64,000 bases of DNA, taken from contig NZ_AP025732.1 of the NCBI RefSeq assembly GCF_023734775.1, positions 2,672,501 through 2,736,500 on the forward strand. Direction: 5' to 3'. How positions within the stretch are numbered: the stretch's first letter is position 1; every line of letters starts with the position of its first letter. Position numbers and translations under genes: made by a program. The DNA is from Nostoc cf. commune SO-36 (GTDB lineage Bacteria > Cyanobacteriota > Cyanobacteriia > Cyanobacteriales > Nostocaceae). The notes under the pieces were generated by a model. That model searched no databases. It saw only the letters and a list, made by a program, of their open reading frames with translations, and was not told the origin of the DNA. Of this stretch, positions 29,711 through 40,199 are shown in pieces.

Positions 29711-29814
29711 GGCAAGGGCATTGGGCATTGGGCATTGGGCATTGGGCATTGGGCATTGGGAATTGGGCATTGGGAATTGAGGATTGGTAGTTACAAATGA
29801 CAAATGACAAATGA
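29706..29814. repeat. STRR array between convergent genes (GGGCATT, then CAAATGA units)
   Basis: About eight head-to-tail GGGCATT or GGGAATT heptamers (about 29715-29778) are followed by ACAAATGACAAATGACAAATGAC. This is the longest heptamer run in the window. Confidence 0.8.
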
Positions 29815-30864
29815 CTACTCAAGAGGTTGATACAACTTCATCACCTGGGTAAGCCCTAATCTAGACTCAACGCCTAGTGTGAGGGGTGATGTATGACCAC
29901 GGGATAGATGTTCTGCGGCGGCGCAGCCAATCATGGCGGCGTTATCGGTACAGAATTTTAGAGGTGGAAATAGAACGCGTAGGTTATGTTTAGCGGCGGC
30001 GGCTTGGAGGTTTTTTCTCAAGCCGCTATTAGCTGCTACGCCGCCACCAATGGCAATTGTGTCTAGACCATAGTCAAGGGCACAGGCGATCGCTCTTTTG
30101 GTTAGCGATCGCGCTACAGTATCCTGAAAACTTGCTGCTACATCTGCCACTGGCACTTGTCCACCATCTTTCTCTAACTGCTGCACTAAACGCAATACAG
30201 CCGTTTTTAACCCACTAAAACTTGCATCATAACGATGAAACCCCCCACCGGGTAAAGAAACTTTTCCTTCCGGTAAAGCAAAGGCTTGAGGATTGCCTTC
30301 TTGTGCCAACTTGTCAATCACTGGGCCACCGGGATAACCTAGTTTTAACAATCGCGCCACTTTATCAAAAGCTTCACCCGCAGCATCATCACGAGTTTGT
30401 CCCAAGGTTTCGTACTTACCACAATCTTTGACATAAATCAAGCTTGTATGTCCGCCTGAAACCAGTAAGCTAAGGAAAGGGGGATTTAAAGTTGATTCGC
30501 TCAAGTAAGTTGCGTAAATGTGACCTTCGAGGTGATGAACTCCCAAAAATGGCTTGTTGTGTACCATTGCCAAGGTTTTGGCCGCAGTTAAACCTACCAA
30601 AAGCGCTCCTACAAGTCCAGGGGCACAAGTGGCAGCAATTGCGTCAATTTTTCCCCAGTCTAGTTCGGCTTGCTCTAAGGCTTGGGCGATCGCTTCATTG
30701 ATTGTTTCCAAGTGCTGGCGAGACGCTACTTCTGGTACTACCCCACCATATTGCTGATGGACTAGAATTTGCGACGCTACAATACTGCTGCAAACTTTAC
30801 GATTGTTAACAATTGCGACGGCAGTTTCATCACAGCTAGTTTCTATTGCTAAAACGGTTGCCAT
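29815..30864 (-). CDS. tsaD: tRNA N6-adenosine threonylcarbamoyltransferase (TsaD)
   Basis: The 349-residue ASKHA-fold protein has the N-terminal [14 protein letters not shown], metal-binding [12 protein letters not shown] (about 108-119), [10 protein letters not shown], and the nucleotide site [14 protein letters not shown] near 270. TsaD transfers the threonylcarbamoyl group to A37 of tRNAs, using the intermediate made by the Sua5/YrdC enzyme also found here. Complete at both ends. Confidence 0.97.
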   Translation of the reverse strand: MATVLAIETSCDETAVAIVNNRKVCSSIVASQILVHQQYGGVVPEVASRQHLETINEAIAQALEQAELDWGKIDAIAATCAPGLVGALLVGLTAAKTLAMVHNKPFLGVHHLEGHIYATYLSESTLNPPFLSLLVSGGHTSLIYVKDCGKYETLGQTRDDAAGEAFDKVARLLKLGYPGGPVIDKLAQEGNPQAFALPEGKVSLPGGGFHRYDASFSGLKTAVLRLVQQLEKDGGQVPVADVAASFQDTVARSLTKRAIACALDYGLDTIAIGGGVAANSGLRKNLQAAAAKHNLRVLFPPLKFCTDNAAMIGCAAAEHLSRGHTSPLTLGVESRLGLTQVMKLYQPLE

Positions 30865-31146
30865 TGAGAGTAATAAGTGCTGGGTGCTGAGTCTAAAGTC
30901 CTGAGTAATAGAGAGAAAATCTTGCTTCTTTACTACCCTACAACAACAATTCTGATACTTTGCACTTCTTTTTGGGCATTCGACACTCTATTTTGGTTGA
31001 GAAGCTTTAACTTTTATTTACTTAAACTTTACTCGGTTCCCACCCAAGAGTATGATGACTTCCTAGTTATGCAAATAAACAAACTGTACAAGCCGCTTCG
31101 TTTTGTACAAAGAACTTTTTGTTTTGTAATAAAAGGAAACAACTCT

Positions 31147-31641
31147 ATGCCACGATTGTTTGCTTTGATGTTAGCGATCTGTCTTTTGTTCAATTTTGCT
31201 CCCCCAGCACATGCTTTAGGGGCTAATTTGACACCGTGTAAAGACAATCCCGCTTTTCAACAGCTAGCAGCTAATGCCCGTAATACCACCGCTGATCCCG
31301 AATCTGGGAGAAAACGGTTTGAGCGTTATTCTCAAGAACTATGCGGCCCTGAAGGTTATCCCCACTTAATTGTTGATGGTCGTCTAGATCATGCTGGTGA
31401 CTTTTTGATCCCCAGCATTCTGTTTCTATATATTGCTGGTTGGATTGGCTGGGTAGGTCGTGCCTACTTGCAAGCGATCAAAAAAGAGCCGAACACTGAA
31501 CAAAAAGAAATCCAAATCGATCTTGGTTTGGCACTACCCATAATAGCGTCAGGCTTTACTTGGCCAGTAGCGGCTCTCCAAGAGTTTCTCTCTGGAAAAT
31601 TAACAGCCAAGGATACAGAAATTCCTGTTTCCCCACGCTAA
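31147..31641 (+). CDS. psaF: Photosystem I reaction centre subunit III (PsaF)
   Basis: The product is 164 residues from ATG 31147; the open frame extends far upstream to 30877 but that part is leader sequence. A ribosome site AAAAGGA lies 7 bases before the ATG. A lumen signal peptide ends in AHA (about residue 23). The mature part begins with the lumenal domain ([17 protein letters not shown], second Cys in [10 protein letters not shown]), then the membrane segment [15 protein letters not shown] and a C-terminal hydrophobic end. PsaF docks plastocyanin or cytochrome c6 to photosystem I. Followed after 39 bases by psaJ. Confidence 0.97.
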   Translation: MPRLFALMLAICLLFNFAPPAHALGANLTPCKDNPAFQQLAANARNTTADPESGRKRFERYSQELCGPEGYPHLIVDGRLDHAGDFLIPSILFLYIAGWIGWVGRAYLQAIKKEPNTEQKEIQIDLGLALPIIASGFTWPVAALQEFLSGKLTAKDTEIPVSPR

Positions 31642-31680
31642 ATCAACTTAACGAATTCATTTGTTTTGGAGAGTAAGTTC

Positions 31681-31830
31681 ATGGCAGACAATAACAACCA
31701 ATCATCCTATTTGGTTAAGTTTATTACTACAGCGCCAGTGGCAGCCACTTTATGGCTGTTCGTCACAGCAGGTATCTTGATTGAATTCAACCGCTTTTTC
31801 CCCGACCTACTTTTCCACCCACTGCCATAA
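31681..31830 (+). CDS. psaJ: Photosystem I reaction centre subunit IX (PsaJ)
   Basis: This is a 49-residue, single-helix membrane protein ([19 protein letters not shown], then [20 protein letters not shown]). PsaJ binds chlorophyll and stabilises PsaF in photosystem I, and the psaF-psaJ gene pair is standard in cyanobacteria. A ribosome site TTGGAGAG lies 7 bases upstream. The charged N-terminus is slightly longer than in many species. Confidence 0.95.
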   Translation: MADNNNQSSYLVKFITTAPVAATLWLFVTAGILIEFNRFFPDLLFHPLP

Positions 31831-31953
31831 GTGGAAAATAAAATTTAGGACAGTTGGATGAATGTCTTATTTTTTGCTTAATATTATGTAGTTGATGTAT
31901 TCAGCTTATTTTAGGCAGAATTATCACCGAAATAAGGAGCAAAAATAGTTTTT

Positions 31954-31990
31954 TGAAACTCGTGATCTGTAAACAGGATCACGAGTTTCA
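31954..31990 (+). terminator. Terminator of psaFJ
   Basis: A 14-bp stem TGAAACTCGTGATC/GATCACGAGTTTCA (31954-31967 with 31977-31990) with a 9-base loop is followed by CAGTTTTAAAAG. It separates psaFJ from psaL. Confidence 0.65.
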
Positions 31991-32108
31991 CAGTTTTAAA
32001 AGTAGCTAAATTAATTTTTCTAAACTTATTAAGCAAAAGCCATATTTAGCTACAATTATTATTAATATAAAAATGCCACCATTTTAATTTAGAGGCGAAC
32101 ATAAAAAT

Positions 32109-32630
32109 ATGGCACAAGCAGTAGATGCATCAAAAAATCTCCCTAGCGATCCCAGAAATCGGGAAGTTGTTTTTCCCGCATTTCGCGATCCACAACTGGG
32201 TAATCTAGAAACCCCAATTAATGCTTCTCCTTTGACCAAGTGGTTCATTAATAACTTGCCAGCTTATCGTCCTGGTATAGCTCCTGCCAGACGTGGTTTA
32301 GAAGTTGGTATGGCTCATGGTTACTGGATATTTGGCCCCTTTGCCAAATTGGGCCCACTGCGGGATACAGGTAGTGCAAACTTAGCTGGGTTATTGGCAG
32401 CCATTGGCTTGGTTGTTGTTCTGACGGCGGGATTATCCCTCTATGCGAATAGCAATCCTCCGAAAGCGCTTGCCAGTGTTACTGTACCCAACCCTCCAAT
32501 AGATGCTTTTAACTCTAAAGAAAGCTGGAACAACTTTGCTAGTTCTTTCTTAATTGGTGGTATTGGTGGTGCAGTAGTTGCTTACTTTTTGACTAGTAAT
32601 TTGGGAGTAATTCAAGGTCTATTTGGTTAA
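32109..32630 (+). CDS. psaL: Photosystem I reaction centre subunit XI (PsaL)
   Basis: The 173-residue PsaL has the N-terminal stromal part with YRPGIAPARRGLEVGMAHGYW near residue 55, and three membrane segments (about 60-80, 92-112, 150-170). PsaL carries chlorophylls and forms the core of photosystem I oligomers; in Nostoc-type cyanobacteria it is linked to tetramers. Its position after psaF-psaJ matches the psaF-psaJ-psaL arrangement of heterocystous cyanobacteria, but a hairpin and about 280 bases separate it, suggesting its own promoter. Confidence 0.97.
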   Translation: MAQAVDASKNLPSDPRNREVVFPAFRDPQLGNLETPINASPLTKWFINNLPAYRPGIAPARRGLEVGMAHGYWIFGPFAKLGPLRDTGSANLAGLLAAIGLVVVLTAGLSLYANSNPPKALASVTVPNPPIDAFNSKESWNNFASSFLIGGIGGAVVAYFLTSNLGVIQGLFG

Positions 32631-32631
32631 T

Positions 32632-32699
32632 TACTAGGAGTTAGGAGTTAGGAGTTAGAAGTTTAAATTGATAACTTCTAACTCTTAACTCCTAACTTA
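32632..32699. repeat. STRR inverted repeat acting as bidirectional terminator
   Basis: GGAGTTA heptamers (CTAGGAGTTAGGAGTTAGG) and their complement (AACTTCTAACTCTTAACTCC) form a long imperfect hairpin of about 20 bp between convergent psaL and gmk. T-rich sequence follows on both sides. Confidence 0.7.
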
Positions 32700-32700
32700 T

Positions 32701-33300
32701 TTATTTAAACAAAAGCGCTTCAATCTCCTTTAAAGCAGTTTCAAAATCGTCATTAACGATTTGAATATCAAACTCATCTGCGGCTTGAATTTCTTCGTGG
32801 GCGCGGATTAGACGGCGAGCGATCGCTTCTTCCGAATCTTGGGCACGAGAGCGTATTCGTTTCTCCAATTCATCAAAAGAAGGCGGTAAAATAAAAACGC
32901 TGAGGGCGCTGGGGAAGGAAGCACGAATTTGTCTCGCCCCTTCTAATTCAATTTCTAGCACTACCAACTTACCAGAATTAATTTGGTTAAGCACAGCTTC
33001 ACGAGGTGTGCCGTAATAGTTACCAGCAAATTCTGCCCATTCTAAAAACTCACCTTCAGCAACTAATTGTTCAAACTTGCTGCGGCTAATAAAATAGTAA
33101 CTTTTACCATCGATTTCGCCTGGACGGGGAGAACGAGTCGTTACGGATACGGAATAATAAAGTTCTGGATGACGCTCTAGGAGCGATCGCATTAAAGTGC
33201 CTTTACCGACCCCACTGGGGCCAGTTAAAACAATTAACCTGCCTAAATGTAAGCATTCTTCGGTAGTAGCACTACTCTGGATGGGTAAAACTGGCATCAT
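32701..33300 (-). CDS. gmk: Guanylate kinase
   Basis: The product is about 199 residues from ATG 33300 (or 33297); an in-frame TTG at 33324 would add eight residues. P-loop is GPSGVGKGT, followed by [15 protein letters not shown] and the GMP-binding [11 protein letters not shown]-terminal [13 protein letters not shown] is typical. It phosphorylates GMP to GDP for nucleotide supply and ppGpp metabolism. In cyanobacteria and firmicutes gmk normally follows remA directly; here about 450 bases and a MITE-like element lie between them. Confidence 0.96.
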   Translation of the reverse strand: MMPVLPIQSSATTEECLHLGRLIVLTGPSGVGKGTLMRSLLERHPELYYSVSVTTRSPRPGEIDGKSYYFISRSKFEQLVAEGEFLEWAEFAGNYYGTPREAVLNQINSGKLVVLEIELEGARQIRASFPSALSVFILPPSFDELEKRIRSRAQDSEEAIARRLIRAHEEIQAADEFDIQIVNDDFETALKEIEALLFK

Positions 33301-33466
33301 CCCTTCAACCTGTGAATCAATCAATAGATATTATTCATTAGTCTTGTGTTCTTGGTCTAGTCCACTAGTGACTAAAGATTTTGTAACAAGGGTGACAGAA
33401 AACCTGTCTAATTCACATCGTACTACCGATACGGTGCAAATAGAAGTGGGATTGTTAACCTATGGC

Positions 33467-33621
33467 TAGTGGTCTGTCCCATCAGTTCTGAGGGTTAAGA
33501 GTACGAACCCCATACTCCTACGGAGAAGCAAGCTACGCGCAGCGTCTCGCATAGAAGCAAGAAGGAAAGAAGATAATTTCAAACCTGATTCATCTATCAA
33601 AATTAATGGGACAGACCACTA
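33467..33621. mobile_element. MITE-like element with 17-bp terminal inverted repeats
   Basis: Perfect inverted repeats CTAGTGGTCTGTCCCAT (33466-33482) and its complement (33606-33622) bound a 155-bp element with TA at each end, as expected for the TA target duplication of IS630/Tc1-type transposition. The inside has no gene; it carries a GC-rich palindromic repeat (ACTCCTACGGAGAAGCAAGC, 33513-33532) also seen at 53265-53284 in modified form. It lies between remA and gmk, two genes usually adjacent. Confidence 0.75.
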
Positions 33622-33751
33622 GTAGTCCATCAAAGCAACTTTGCTAGGTATTCAAAAATTTGACAAAACGAAAAAACTTTTTTCTACTCCCCACTTCCAA
33701 TTTCCCACTAATTATTCCTCACTTAGCAATTTTGGGTTGGTCGAGTACTAA

Positions 33752-34018
33752 TCAATTATCTACAGTTTGATGATCGCGAGAAATAACAAAGCGATTTGCT
33801 ACCGTTTCCGGCTGAATCGCTGACAGAATTACATGGCTGGAATCGGTGATAATTACAGCTCTAGTCCGACGACCGTAAGTTGCATCAATCAGCTGACCTC
33901 TATCCCGTGCATCGGTAATAATCCGCTTAATCGGGGCAGACTCTGGACTGACAATGGCAACTACTCGGTTGGCAGACACGATGTTACCAAAGCCGATGTT
34001 AATTAACTGAATGTCCAT
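33752..34018 (-). CDS. remA: RemA family regulatory protein (DUF370)
   Basis: The 88-residue protein matches RemA/DUF370: [31 protein letters not shown] split over residues 1-31, then [32 protein letters not shown]. In Bacillus RemA is a ring-forming DNA-binding activator of matrix genes; the cyanobacterial role is unproved. Neighbour gmk on the same strand is the conserved partner, but it is separated here by the MITE-like element. Confidence 0.92.
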   Translation of the reverse strand: MDIQLINIGFGNIVSANRVVAIVSPESAPIKRIITDARDRGQLIDATYGRRTRAVIITDSSHVILSAIQPETVANRFVISRDHQTVDN

Positions 34019-34273
34019 AAAAAAAACTGACGCTAAACGCGGTTTGAGAAGCTTGAAATAACCTTATTCTCATGTTATCGCCAAAAAACAGGAGTTACAA
34101 CGCTTAAATTAAAGCCAGTCTGCGTTTTTAAATAATGTCTGCTTTTTTTTAGCTATTTATCAGCTATATTTCCTGAATATCTTCCTGTAGATATATGTGC
34201 AATTCCACTGATCCAAGCTAATCGGATGATGTACATTTATTTAATTTGAAATAGGTATCTGGCTCAGAAATTG

Positions 34274-35296
34274 ATGAAGAGCAAAATTAATTGGAACAGC
34301 CTCGCTCTAACCGCGCTGGCTCAGTACAATCTTAGTGCAACTCAATTAGTATTTTTGGGTCATAGCGAAAATGTGACCTTTCGCGTTGACACTCGGAATC
34401 ATCAAAATTTTGCTACATCTGAAGAATATGATGAGCAAGCGTTATTTCTCCTCCGTATCCATTATCCGATCGCTGAGTTCCGCGATCGCATCTGGCAACA
34501 ATATGCAGTCATTGAGTCAGAACTCTTATGGCTCACCGCGTTACATCAAGATACCGATTTGGTTGTGCCGTACCCTATACAGAACCTCAGTGGCAGTTTC
34601 ATTACCTCTATAATTGATGACACCAGCGAAACGCTCAACTGTACACTATTAAAGTGGATTGATGGTTCCCCTCTTGACATCGAACCTACACCGATGCAGT
34701 CTAGGCGAGTCGGGAAACTTATGGCTCAGTTACACCAGCACACCAGCCTTTGGGAATTGCCTTTAGGCTTCATGCGACCAAAATACGACTGGGAGCAACT
34801 ACACGGCTCACTCATGAAGCTGCGATCGTTAGTAGATGCTGGGACGATATCTATTATTGATTTCGCTGTGCTTGAGAGTGTGGTTCAGCGAATTAGTAAT
34901 GTGATGACAGCACTGGAAAAAACATACACCAATTGGGGTCTGATTCACGCAGACCTGAATGAAAATAATTATATTTTTTATGCAGGTGAAGCACGGGCCA
35001 TTGACTTTTCCTGTTGTGGCTTCGGCTACTACCTTTATGACATTGCTCATACACTGCTGCATCTGCTTCCCGAAAACCGTAGATCGTTCCTCAACGGCTA
35101 TCAAAGCGTGCGCCAACTGCCTGATAAGTATCAAAGTATTTTGGAGGCATTCTTTCTGGCAGCAACGGTAGATAATTTTGCTTTTTTCGTGTCGCAGCCA
35201 AATGAACACGATTATTTGTTAGAAAGTTTACCCTATGTTACTGAAAAGTTCTGTAGCAAATATCTTAAAGGCAAGCCATTTTTGTTCGAGTTATAG
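34274..35296 (+). CDS. Aminoglycoside phosphotransferase/homoserine kinase-like family protein
   Basis: The 340-residue protein (ATG 34274) has the kinase-like APH fold. The N-terminal lobe has LVFLGHSENVTFRVD and FLLRIHYP; the catalytic loop is LIHADLNENNYIF (Asp and Asn of HxDxxxxN near residue 226), and the metal motif is AIDFSCCGFGYYLYDIAHTL. All catalytic residues are visible. The family phosphorylates small molecules (aminoglycosides, homoserine, choline-like amines); the substrate is not evident and antibiotic resistance should not be assumed. It stands alone, without a strong ribosome site. Confidence 0.85.
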   Translation: MKSKINWNSLALTALAQYNLSATQLVFLGHSENVTFRVDTRNHQNFATSEEYDEQALFLLRIHYPIAEFRDRIWQQYAVIESELLWLTALHQDTDLVVPYPIQNLSGSFITSIIDDTSETLNCTLLKWIDGSPLDIEPTPMQSRRVGKLMAQLHQHTSLWELPLGFMRPKYDWEQLHGSLMKLRSLVDAGTISIIDFAVLESVVQRISNVMTALEKTYTNWGLIHADLNENNYIFYAGEARAIDFSCCGFGYYLYDIAHTLLHLLPENRRSFLNGYQSVRQLPDKYQSILEAFFLAATVDNFAFFVSQPNEHDYLLESLPYVTEKFCSKYLKGKPFLFEL

Positions 35297-35372
35297 CTCT
35301 TCTGCTTTTATATTAAAGTGAGTTCGACGAAGTTCAACGAAGAGGCAGGCGGATTCAAATCCCCTTTCTGTT

Positions 35373-36117
35373 CTATCTCCCTTGCTCCCTTGCTTCTTTT
35401 TCAATTTTGTCTCTTATATTCACAGCACGCATTTGTTGTACACTTCCAGCTTGACAATCGCGTAACCAAGTTTTAACTCCTTGAGCAACAGTACCCTTAC
35501 TACTATCACGTGGCGGAGATACTGGCTGTTGTCCTGAATAAGAACCAATTTGAGAAAACATCATCACTAAACGCCAACCATCTTTAGTTTTAGTCAACAA
35601 TAGCCAGTGGAATTCTTGCAATTCTACCGCTTTCTTTCCTATGTACTGCCGCTCTAAGGTAGTAAAGAAAACTTGCTCAACTCCTGATGCAGAACTTTTA
35701 GAAACGTCTGCACTATATTCTTCAAGGTTAAGGGGCAAAGGAGTAAAACTCAGGTCTTCCTGCCACTAGCATATAACTGTAAACATCACTGCTTCTTCTG
35801 AGGCGACGGGCGCGTTGACTAGCGCGATTAGTATAACTAGGTAAATCTTGCAGTAGCTGTATAGTTAATGTTTCTAAATTTTGCTCAGAACATAAAGACT
35901 TGGCCCCGTCGTTAACATTTTCCTTTTCTGCTAGCGCAGAGACTTTGAGGGTGAGATTTGTCGAGAATGCTGGGTAAGCAAGGCTATTTGATACTAAAAC
36001 CCAGAAGCCACAAGCTAAAAGCCAACTATAATTTTTCTTCTTAAGCGAAGAGGTAAGATTTTTCTTTCCTACACCCTGCAATCTATTTCCCAGTTTCTCA
36101 CTGACTTTTAGCTTCAT
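35373..36117 (-). CDS. Cyanobacterial secreted protein of unknown function, frameshifted at 35745-35748
   Basis: Two frames make one protein of about 247 residues. The first (36117-35728) has a basic N-terminus and a hydrophobic segment (about 31-52) that could be a signal or anchor; it ends in an Arg-rich stretch ([17 protein letters not shown]). The second holds a compact domain ([39 protein letters not shown]). Deleting one A of the AAAA run at 35745-35748 joins them ([15 protein letters not shown]). The ATG overlaps the pyrF stop by four bases, so it is in the pyrF transcript. I recognise no function. Confidence 0.72.
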
Positions 36118-36845
36118 GCCACCGTGGTTAACTCCTCAGAAATCCTCTTCCAGGCTAACTCCGGCTCAGTAGCAGCGGTGATGGGACGACCAATCACGAG
36201 ATAATCTGCACCTGCAATAATTGCTTGTGCTGGGGTAAGCGATCGCTTTTGATCGCCAATATCAGCCCAAGTTGGTCTAACCCCCGGACAAACTAGCAAA
36301 AAGTCATTTCCACAAGTTTGTCGCAGCTGTGCCACCTCTTGAGGTGAACAAACTACCCCATCCAAACCAGATTCCTGAGCCAGCAGGGCCATTTCTAAAG
36401 CGTATTCTGGCAATTCTAGGGGTATTTTTAAATCAAATGCCAACTGCCGAGCAGAAATGCTTGTTAGCAGAGTAATCGCAATTAACTTTGGTGGTTCTAC
36501 ACCTGCTTTTATAGCTCCTTCCTGTGCCGCCTCAGTTGCGGCTTTCAGGGCATCTCTACCAGCAGTAGCATGAATTGTCAGTAAATCCACTCCGTATCTA
36601 GCTGCACTCCGGCAAGCACCAGCAACGGTATTGGGGATATCATCAAACTTTAAATCCAAGAAAATGCGCTTTTGCCGAGACTTTAACACTTCCAGAATTT
36701 TCGGGCCAGTGCTGGTAAACAACTCTAGACCAACTTTCCAGAAACTAACTTGCGGTAGCTGATCTATAAGAGCGATCGCACTTTGTTCATCTGGCACATC
36801 CAAAGCCACAATAACTCGTTGTTCTACCTGTTCCCTATTCCCCAT
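36114..36845 (-). CDS. pyrF: Orotidine 5'-phosphate decarboxylase
   Basis: The 243-residue enzyme makes UMP, the last step of pyrimidine synthesis. The catalytic DxKxxD array is in [13 protein letters not shown] (about 62-74); the phosphate site is VIGRPITAA near the C-terminus (about 222). The start [12 protein letters not shown] is typical. Its end overlaps the next gene by ATGA, and it starts 14 bases after tyrS, so tyrS-pyrF-unknown gene look like one operon. Confidence 0.96.
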   Translation of the reverse strand: MGNREQVEQRVIVALDVPDEQSAIALIDQLPQVSFWKVGLELFTSTGPKILEVLKSRQKRIFLDLKFDDIPNTVAGACRSAARYGVDLLTIHATAGRDALKAATEAAQEGAIKAGVEPPKLIAITLLTSISARQLAFDLKIPLELPEYALEMALLAQESGLDGVVCSPQEVAQLRQTCGNDFLLVCPGVRPTWADIGDQKRSLTPAQAIIAGADYLVIGRPITAATEPELAWKRISEELTTVA

Positions 36846-36859
36846 TCCCTACTCCCCAT

Positions 36860-38050
36860 TTAAGGTACTAAGCGCACAAACTTATTTTTGCCAACTTGTA
36901 AAACTTTACCTTGTAATTCACTAGGAGCATCGAAAGTGATATCAGCATCAGTGATGCGATCGCCATCTAAGCGCACTCCACCCTCTTGAATTTTCCGCTT
37001 TCCTTCGCCTGTACTTTTGCACAAGCCAGTGGCATTCAGAATATACGCTAACTTAGTAGGGAATTGTTGCACGCCTGCTAGAGAGAATTCTGGAACTGCA
37101 CCTTCCTTACCACCGCTTTGGGCGGCTTCCTTCGCTTCTTGGGCTGCGGTTTCGCCGTGGTACTGCTTAACAACTTCATAAGCTAAAAGTGTCTGGCGAT
37201 CGCGGGGATTTTCTGGCAGTTTGTCCAAAGGTAAATCCGTCAACAGTTCAAAATACTGTGACAGCAGATCATCGGGAACTCCTTGCAACTTTTGATACTT
37301 TTGTCCTGGGTGTTCTGACAATCCGATATAATTACCTAAAGACTTAGACATTTTTTGCACGCCATCCGTGCCAATCAAAATTGGCAACAGCATCCCAAAT
37401 TGGGGCTTTTGACCAAAATGGCGTTGTAAATCTCTGCCTACAGCAATGTTAAATTTCTGATCAGTGCCGCCTAATTCCACATCTGCCTCAACTGCAACCG
37501 AATCAAAACCTTGCATTAACGGGTACAGGAACTCATGGATAAAAATCGGATTCTCTTTTTTATAGCGATCGGCAAATCCTTCCTTCGCCAACATCTGCCC
37601 TACCGTCATCGTGGACAGTAACTCCAAAATTTTCTCTAAGTTGAGCTTAGAGAGCCATTCGGAGTTATAACGCACCTCCAACCTTCCTGGTGTGTCAAAA
37701 TCCAAGATAGGACGTACTTGGTCAAGATAAGTCTGAGCATTTTGAGCGACATCTGCTTCTGTAAGCTGACGACGCACTTCAGATTTACCAGTCGGATCGC
37801 CGATACGCGCTGTAAAATCGCCAATAATTAAAATTGCTGTATGACCTGCATCTTGAAATCCTCGCAGTTTTCGTACTGGTATGCTATGACCAAGATGAAT
37901 ATCAGTACCTGTAGGGTCAATCCCCAATTTGATCCTCAAAGGTTGGTTTGTAGTTAGTAAGAGTCTTTCTAGACTTTCGCTGTTAACATCAACTGATTGT
38001 GGGAAAACTTCTACTACACCACGACGCAGCCAAGCAAAATCTGGCGTCAT
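36860..38050 (-). CDS. tyrS: Tyrosyl-tRNA synthetase
   Basis: The product is 396 residues from ATG 38050 ([11 protein letters not shown]), the start that fits the family; the open frame runs on to 38182, but that extension has no family resemblance and covers the divergent promoter region. Class I motifs are HLGHSIPV (HIGH-like, about residue 53) and KMSKS (about 237), and a C-terminal S4 RNA-binding domain ([15 protein letters not shown]) is present. It charges tRNA-Tyr. Confidence 0.95.
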   Translation of the reverse strand: MTPDFAWLRRGVVEVFPQSVDVNSESLERLLLTTNQPLRIKLGIDPTGTDIHLGHSIPVRKLRGFQDAGHTAILIIGDFTARIGDPTGKSEVRRQLTEADVAQNAQTYLDQVRPILDFDTPGRLEVRYNSEWLSKLNLEKILELLSTMTVGQMLAKEGFADRYKKENPIFIHEFLYPLMQGFDSVAVEADVELGGTDQKFNIAVGRDLQRHFGQKPQFGMLLPILIGTDGVQKMSKSLGNYIGLSEHPGQKYQKLQGVPDDLLSQYFELLTDLPLDKLPENPRDRQTLLAYEVVKQYHGETAAQEAKEAAQSGGKEGAVPEFSLAGVQQFPTKLAYILNATGLCKSTGEGKRKIQEGGVRLDGDRITDADITFDAPSELQGKVLQVGKNKFVRLVP

Positions 38051-38223
38051 TTTCAGAGACTCATTACTCGCTATGTTTTGCACACTAGAAGTTAAGTTGG
38101 TTATAAACACTTGCAATTTATCCACTTTCTCATCTGCCAAACTACTATAATTGCAAAAAATTAACCGCCTTGCTTCGCTCAATCAATTACAGTTAAATTT
38201 ACAAGTGAGGAAGTGAAACCGCC

Positions 38224-40149
38224 GTGTCGTCGTCTAGGACTTTTGAAAACAAACAGCCACAACGTCAGGCTTCATCAGGTTTTGAGTTTTTGAAAGGAGT
38301 GGGTCAGGTAACTGGCGGTACACTCCTCTCAATCACTATGCTGGCAAGTTCCATTGTAGCCGGAGGACTGGTTGGTTTAGCGATTAGTTTCCGTAATTTG
38401 CCAGATGTGAGACAGCTACGTAATTTTTTCCCCTCAGAAACGACTTACATTTATGACGTTAAAGGCAAACTCTTAACGAGTATCCACGGGGAAGCCAACC
38501 GGGAAGTCGTACCCCTAGATAGAATTTCCCCGAATTTAAAACGGGCGGTATTAGCTAGTGAAGATAGCCACTTCTACGATCACCACGTGTATCAACCCTA
38601 CTGGTGTTGGACGTGCAGTCGTAGTTAACGCTGTTGCAGGTGGAGTCAAAGAGGGTGGCTCTACTGTTACTATGCAGTTGGTAAAAAACCTATTTTATCT
38701 CGCAAGCGTGCCTTTACCCGTAAGTTAGCCGAGGGGGTGCTGGCAATCCGGTTAGAGCAAATTCTTACCAAAGACCAAATTTTAGAAATGTACCTCAATC
38801 AAGTTTATTGGGGTCATAACAATTATGGTGTACAAACCGCAGCCCGCAGTTACTTTAATAAGTCAGCAGAATATTTAAGCTTGGGTGAGTCGGCAATGAT
38901 GGCGGGTTTGATCCAAGCACCAGAAGAATTTAGCCCGTTTGCGAGCATGAAGCTGGCAAAACAGAAACAAAAAGAAGTGCTGGGACGGATGCTGGAATTG
39001 AACTGGATTAACCAGTCAGAGTACGACAATGCCCTCAAGCAAGAAATCAAACTTGGTAGAATCAAATCCTTTCAAGGTAGTGCCCTACCTTATGTAACCA
39101 ATACGGTAGCGCAGGAGTTGGCTAAAAAGTTTGGGCGTGAGACACTGCTCAAAGGTGGAATGCGGGTACAAACAACAGTTGATGCCAACTTCCAAATCAT
39201 GGCAGAAGAAACTGTCAGTAAGTGGCATAAATCACTGCTTGGACAGGGATTATCTAAGAATCAAATCGCTTTAGTAGCAATTGACCCACGCACGCATTTT
39301 ATTAAAGCACTAGTGGGCGGTGTAGATCCCAAGGTTAGTGAATTCAATCGTGCAACTCAAGCTCAACGTCAGCCTGGATCTTCCTTTAAACCGTTTGTAT
39401 ACTATACTGCTTTTGCTACTGGTAAATATGGGCCAGACTCAACGGTGGTAGATTCTCCAGTCAGCTATCAAGATGGTAATGGTCGGTACTTTCCCAGAAA
39501 TTATGATGGGGGTTTTAGCGGCCCGATGCCAATCCGCACAGCTTTAGCCCAATCACGCAACATTCCCGTGATCAAGATTGGTAAGGCTATTGGCATGAAT
39601 AGAGTTATAGAAACTTGCCGTACCTTGGGCATTATGAGTCCGATGGAACCTGTTAGTTCCCTGCCTCTGGGTGCAATTGGTGTTACTCCCCTGGAAATGG
39701 CTAGTGCCTATGCTACCTTTGCTAATTATGGCTGGCAATCTCCACCCACTGTAATTGCCCGTGTCACCGATAGCAGTGGTAACGTGTTATTAGATAACAC
39801 CCCTAAACCCCAGCTAGTTTTAGACCCTTGGGCATCGGCAGCCATTATCGATGTGATGCGAACGGTAGTTACTAATGGTACAGGTAAAGGTGCTGCAATA
39901 CCTCGTCCAAGTGCTGGGAAGACAGGTACAACTTCCTCAGAAAAAGATATTTGGTATGTTGGTACTGTGCCACAGTTAACCACTGCTGTTTGGGTAGGGA
40001 GGGACGACAACAAACAATTAGCTAGCCGTGCTACGGGTGGCGGTATGGTTGCTCCCATCTGGAAAGATTTTATGGAAAAGGCACTTAAGAATGTACCAGT
40101 AGAAAACTTCAAGTCACCTTCGCAGTTTTCTCGTCCTAAATCACAATAA
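38224..40149 (+). CDS. Class A penicillin-binding protein (PBP1A-type), with two compensating frameshifts
   Basis: The gene starts at GTG 38224 and has an N-terminal membrane segment (about 36-60). The transglycosylase domain starts at EDSHFYDHH; from 38588 to 38695 the correct reading is in another frame (GINPTGVGRAVVVNAVAGG, GGSTVTMQLVKNLF), after an inserted base near 38588 and before a missing T in the TTTT run at 38693-38696. The frame then returns (EMYLNQVYWGHNNYGVQ). The transpeptidase domain has SxxK in QPGSSFKPF, SRN in AQSRNIPV, and KTGTT. It polymerises and crosslinks peptidoglycan. Two nearby compensating indels are best explained as sequence error. Confidence 0.88.
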
Positions 40150-40199
40150 TTTTGAATTTTGGATTTTGGATTAATTGCCAATCCAAAATCTAAAATCGA

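Noticed and set aside
29715..29778. GGGCATT heptamer run as a CRISPR array or coding repeat
   Set aside because: Units are head-to-tail without spacers and typical of cyanobacterial STRR sequences.
30877..31146. N-terminal extension of PsaF by 90 codons
   Set aside because: The PsaF signal peptide and a ribosome site fix the start at 31147; the extension is leader sequence with no family counterpart.
34274..35296. Aminoglycoside resistance gene
   Set aside because: The APH fold is broad and also includes homoserine, choline and other small-molecule kinases; nothing in context supports resistance.
38051..38182. 44-residue N-terminal extension of tyrosyl-tRNA synthetase
   Set aside because: Not part of the family; covers the divergent promoter region shared with the penicillin-binding protein gene.
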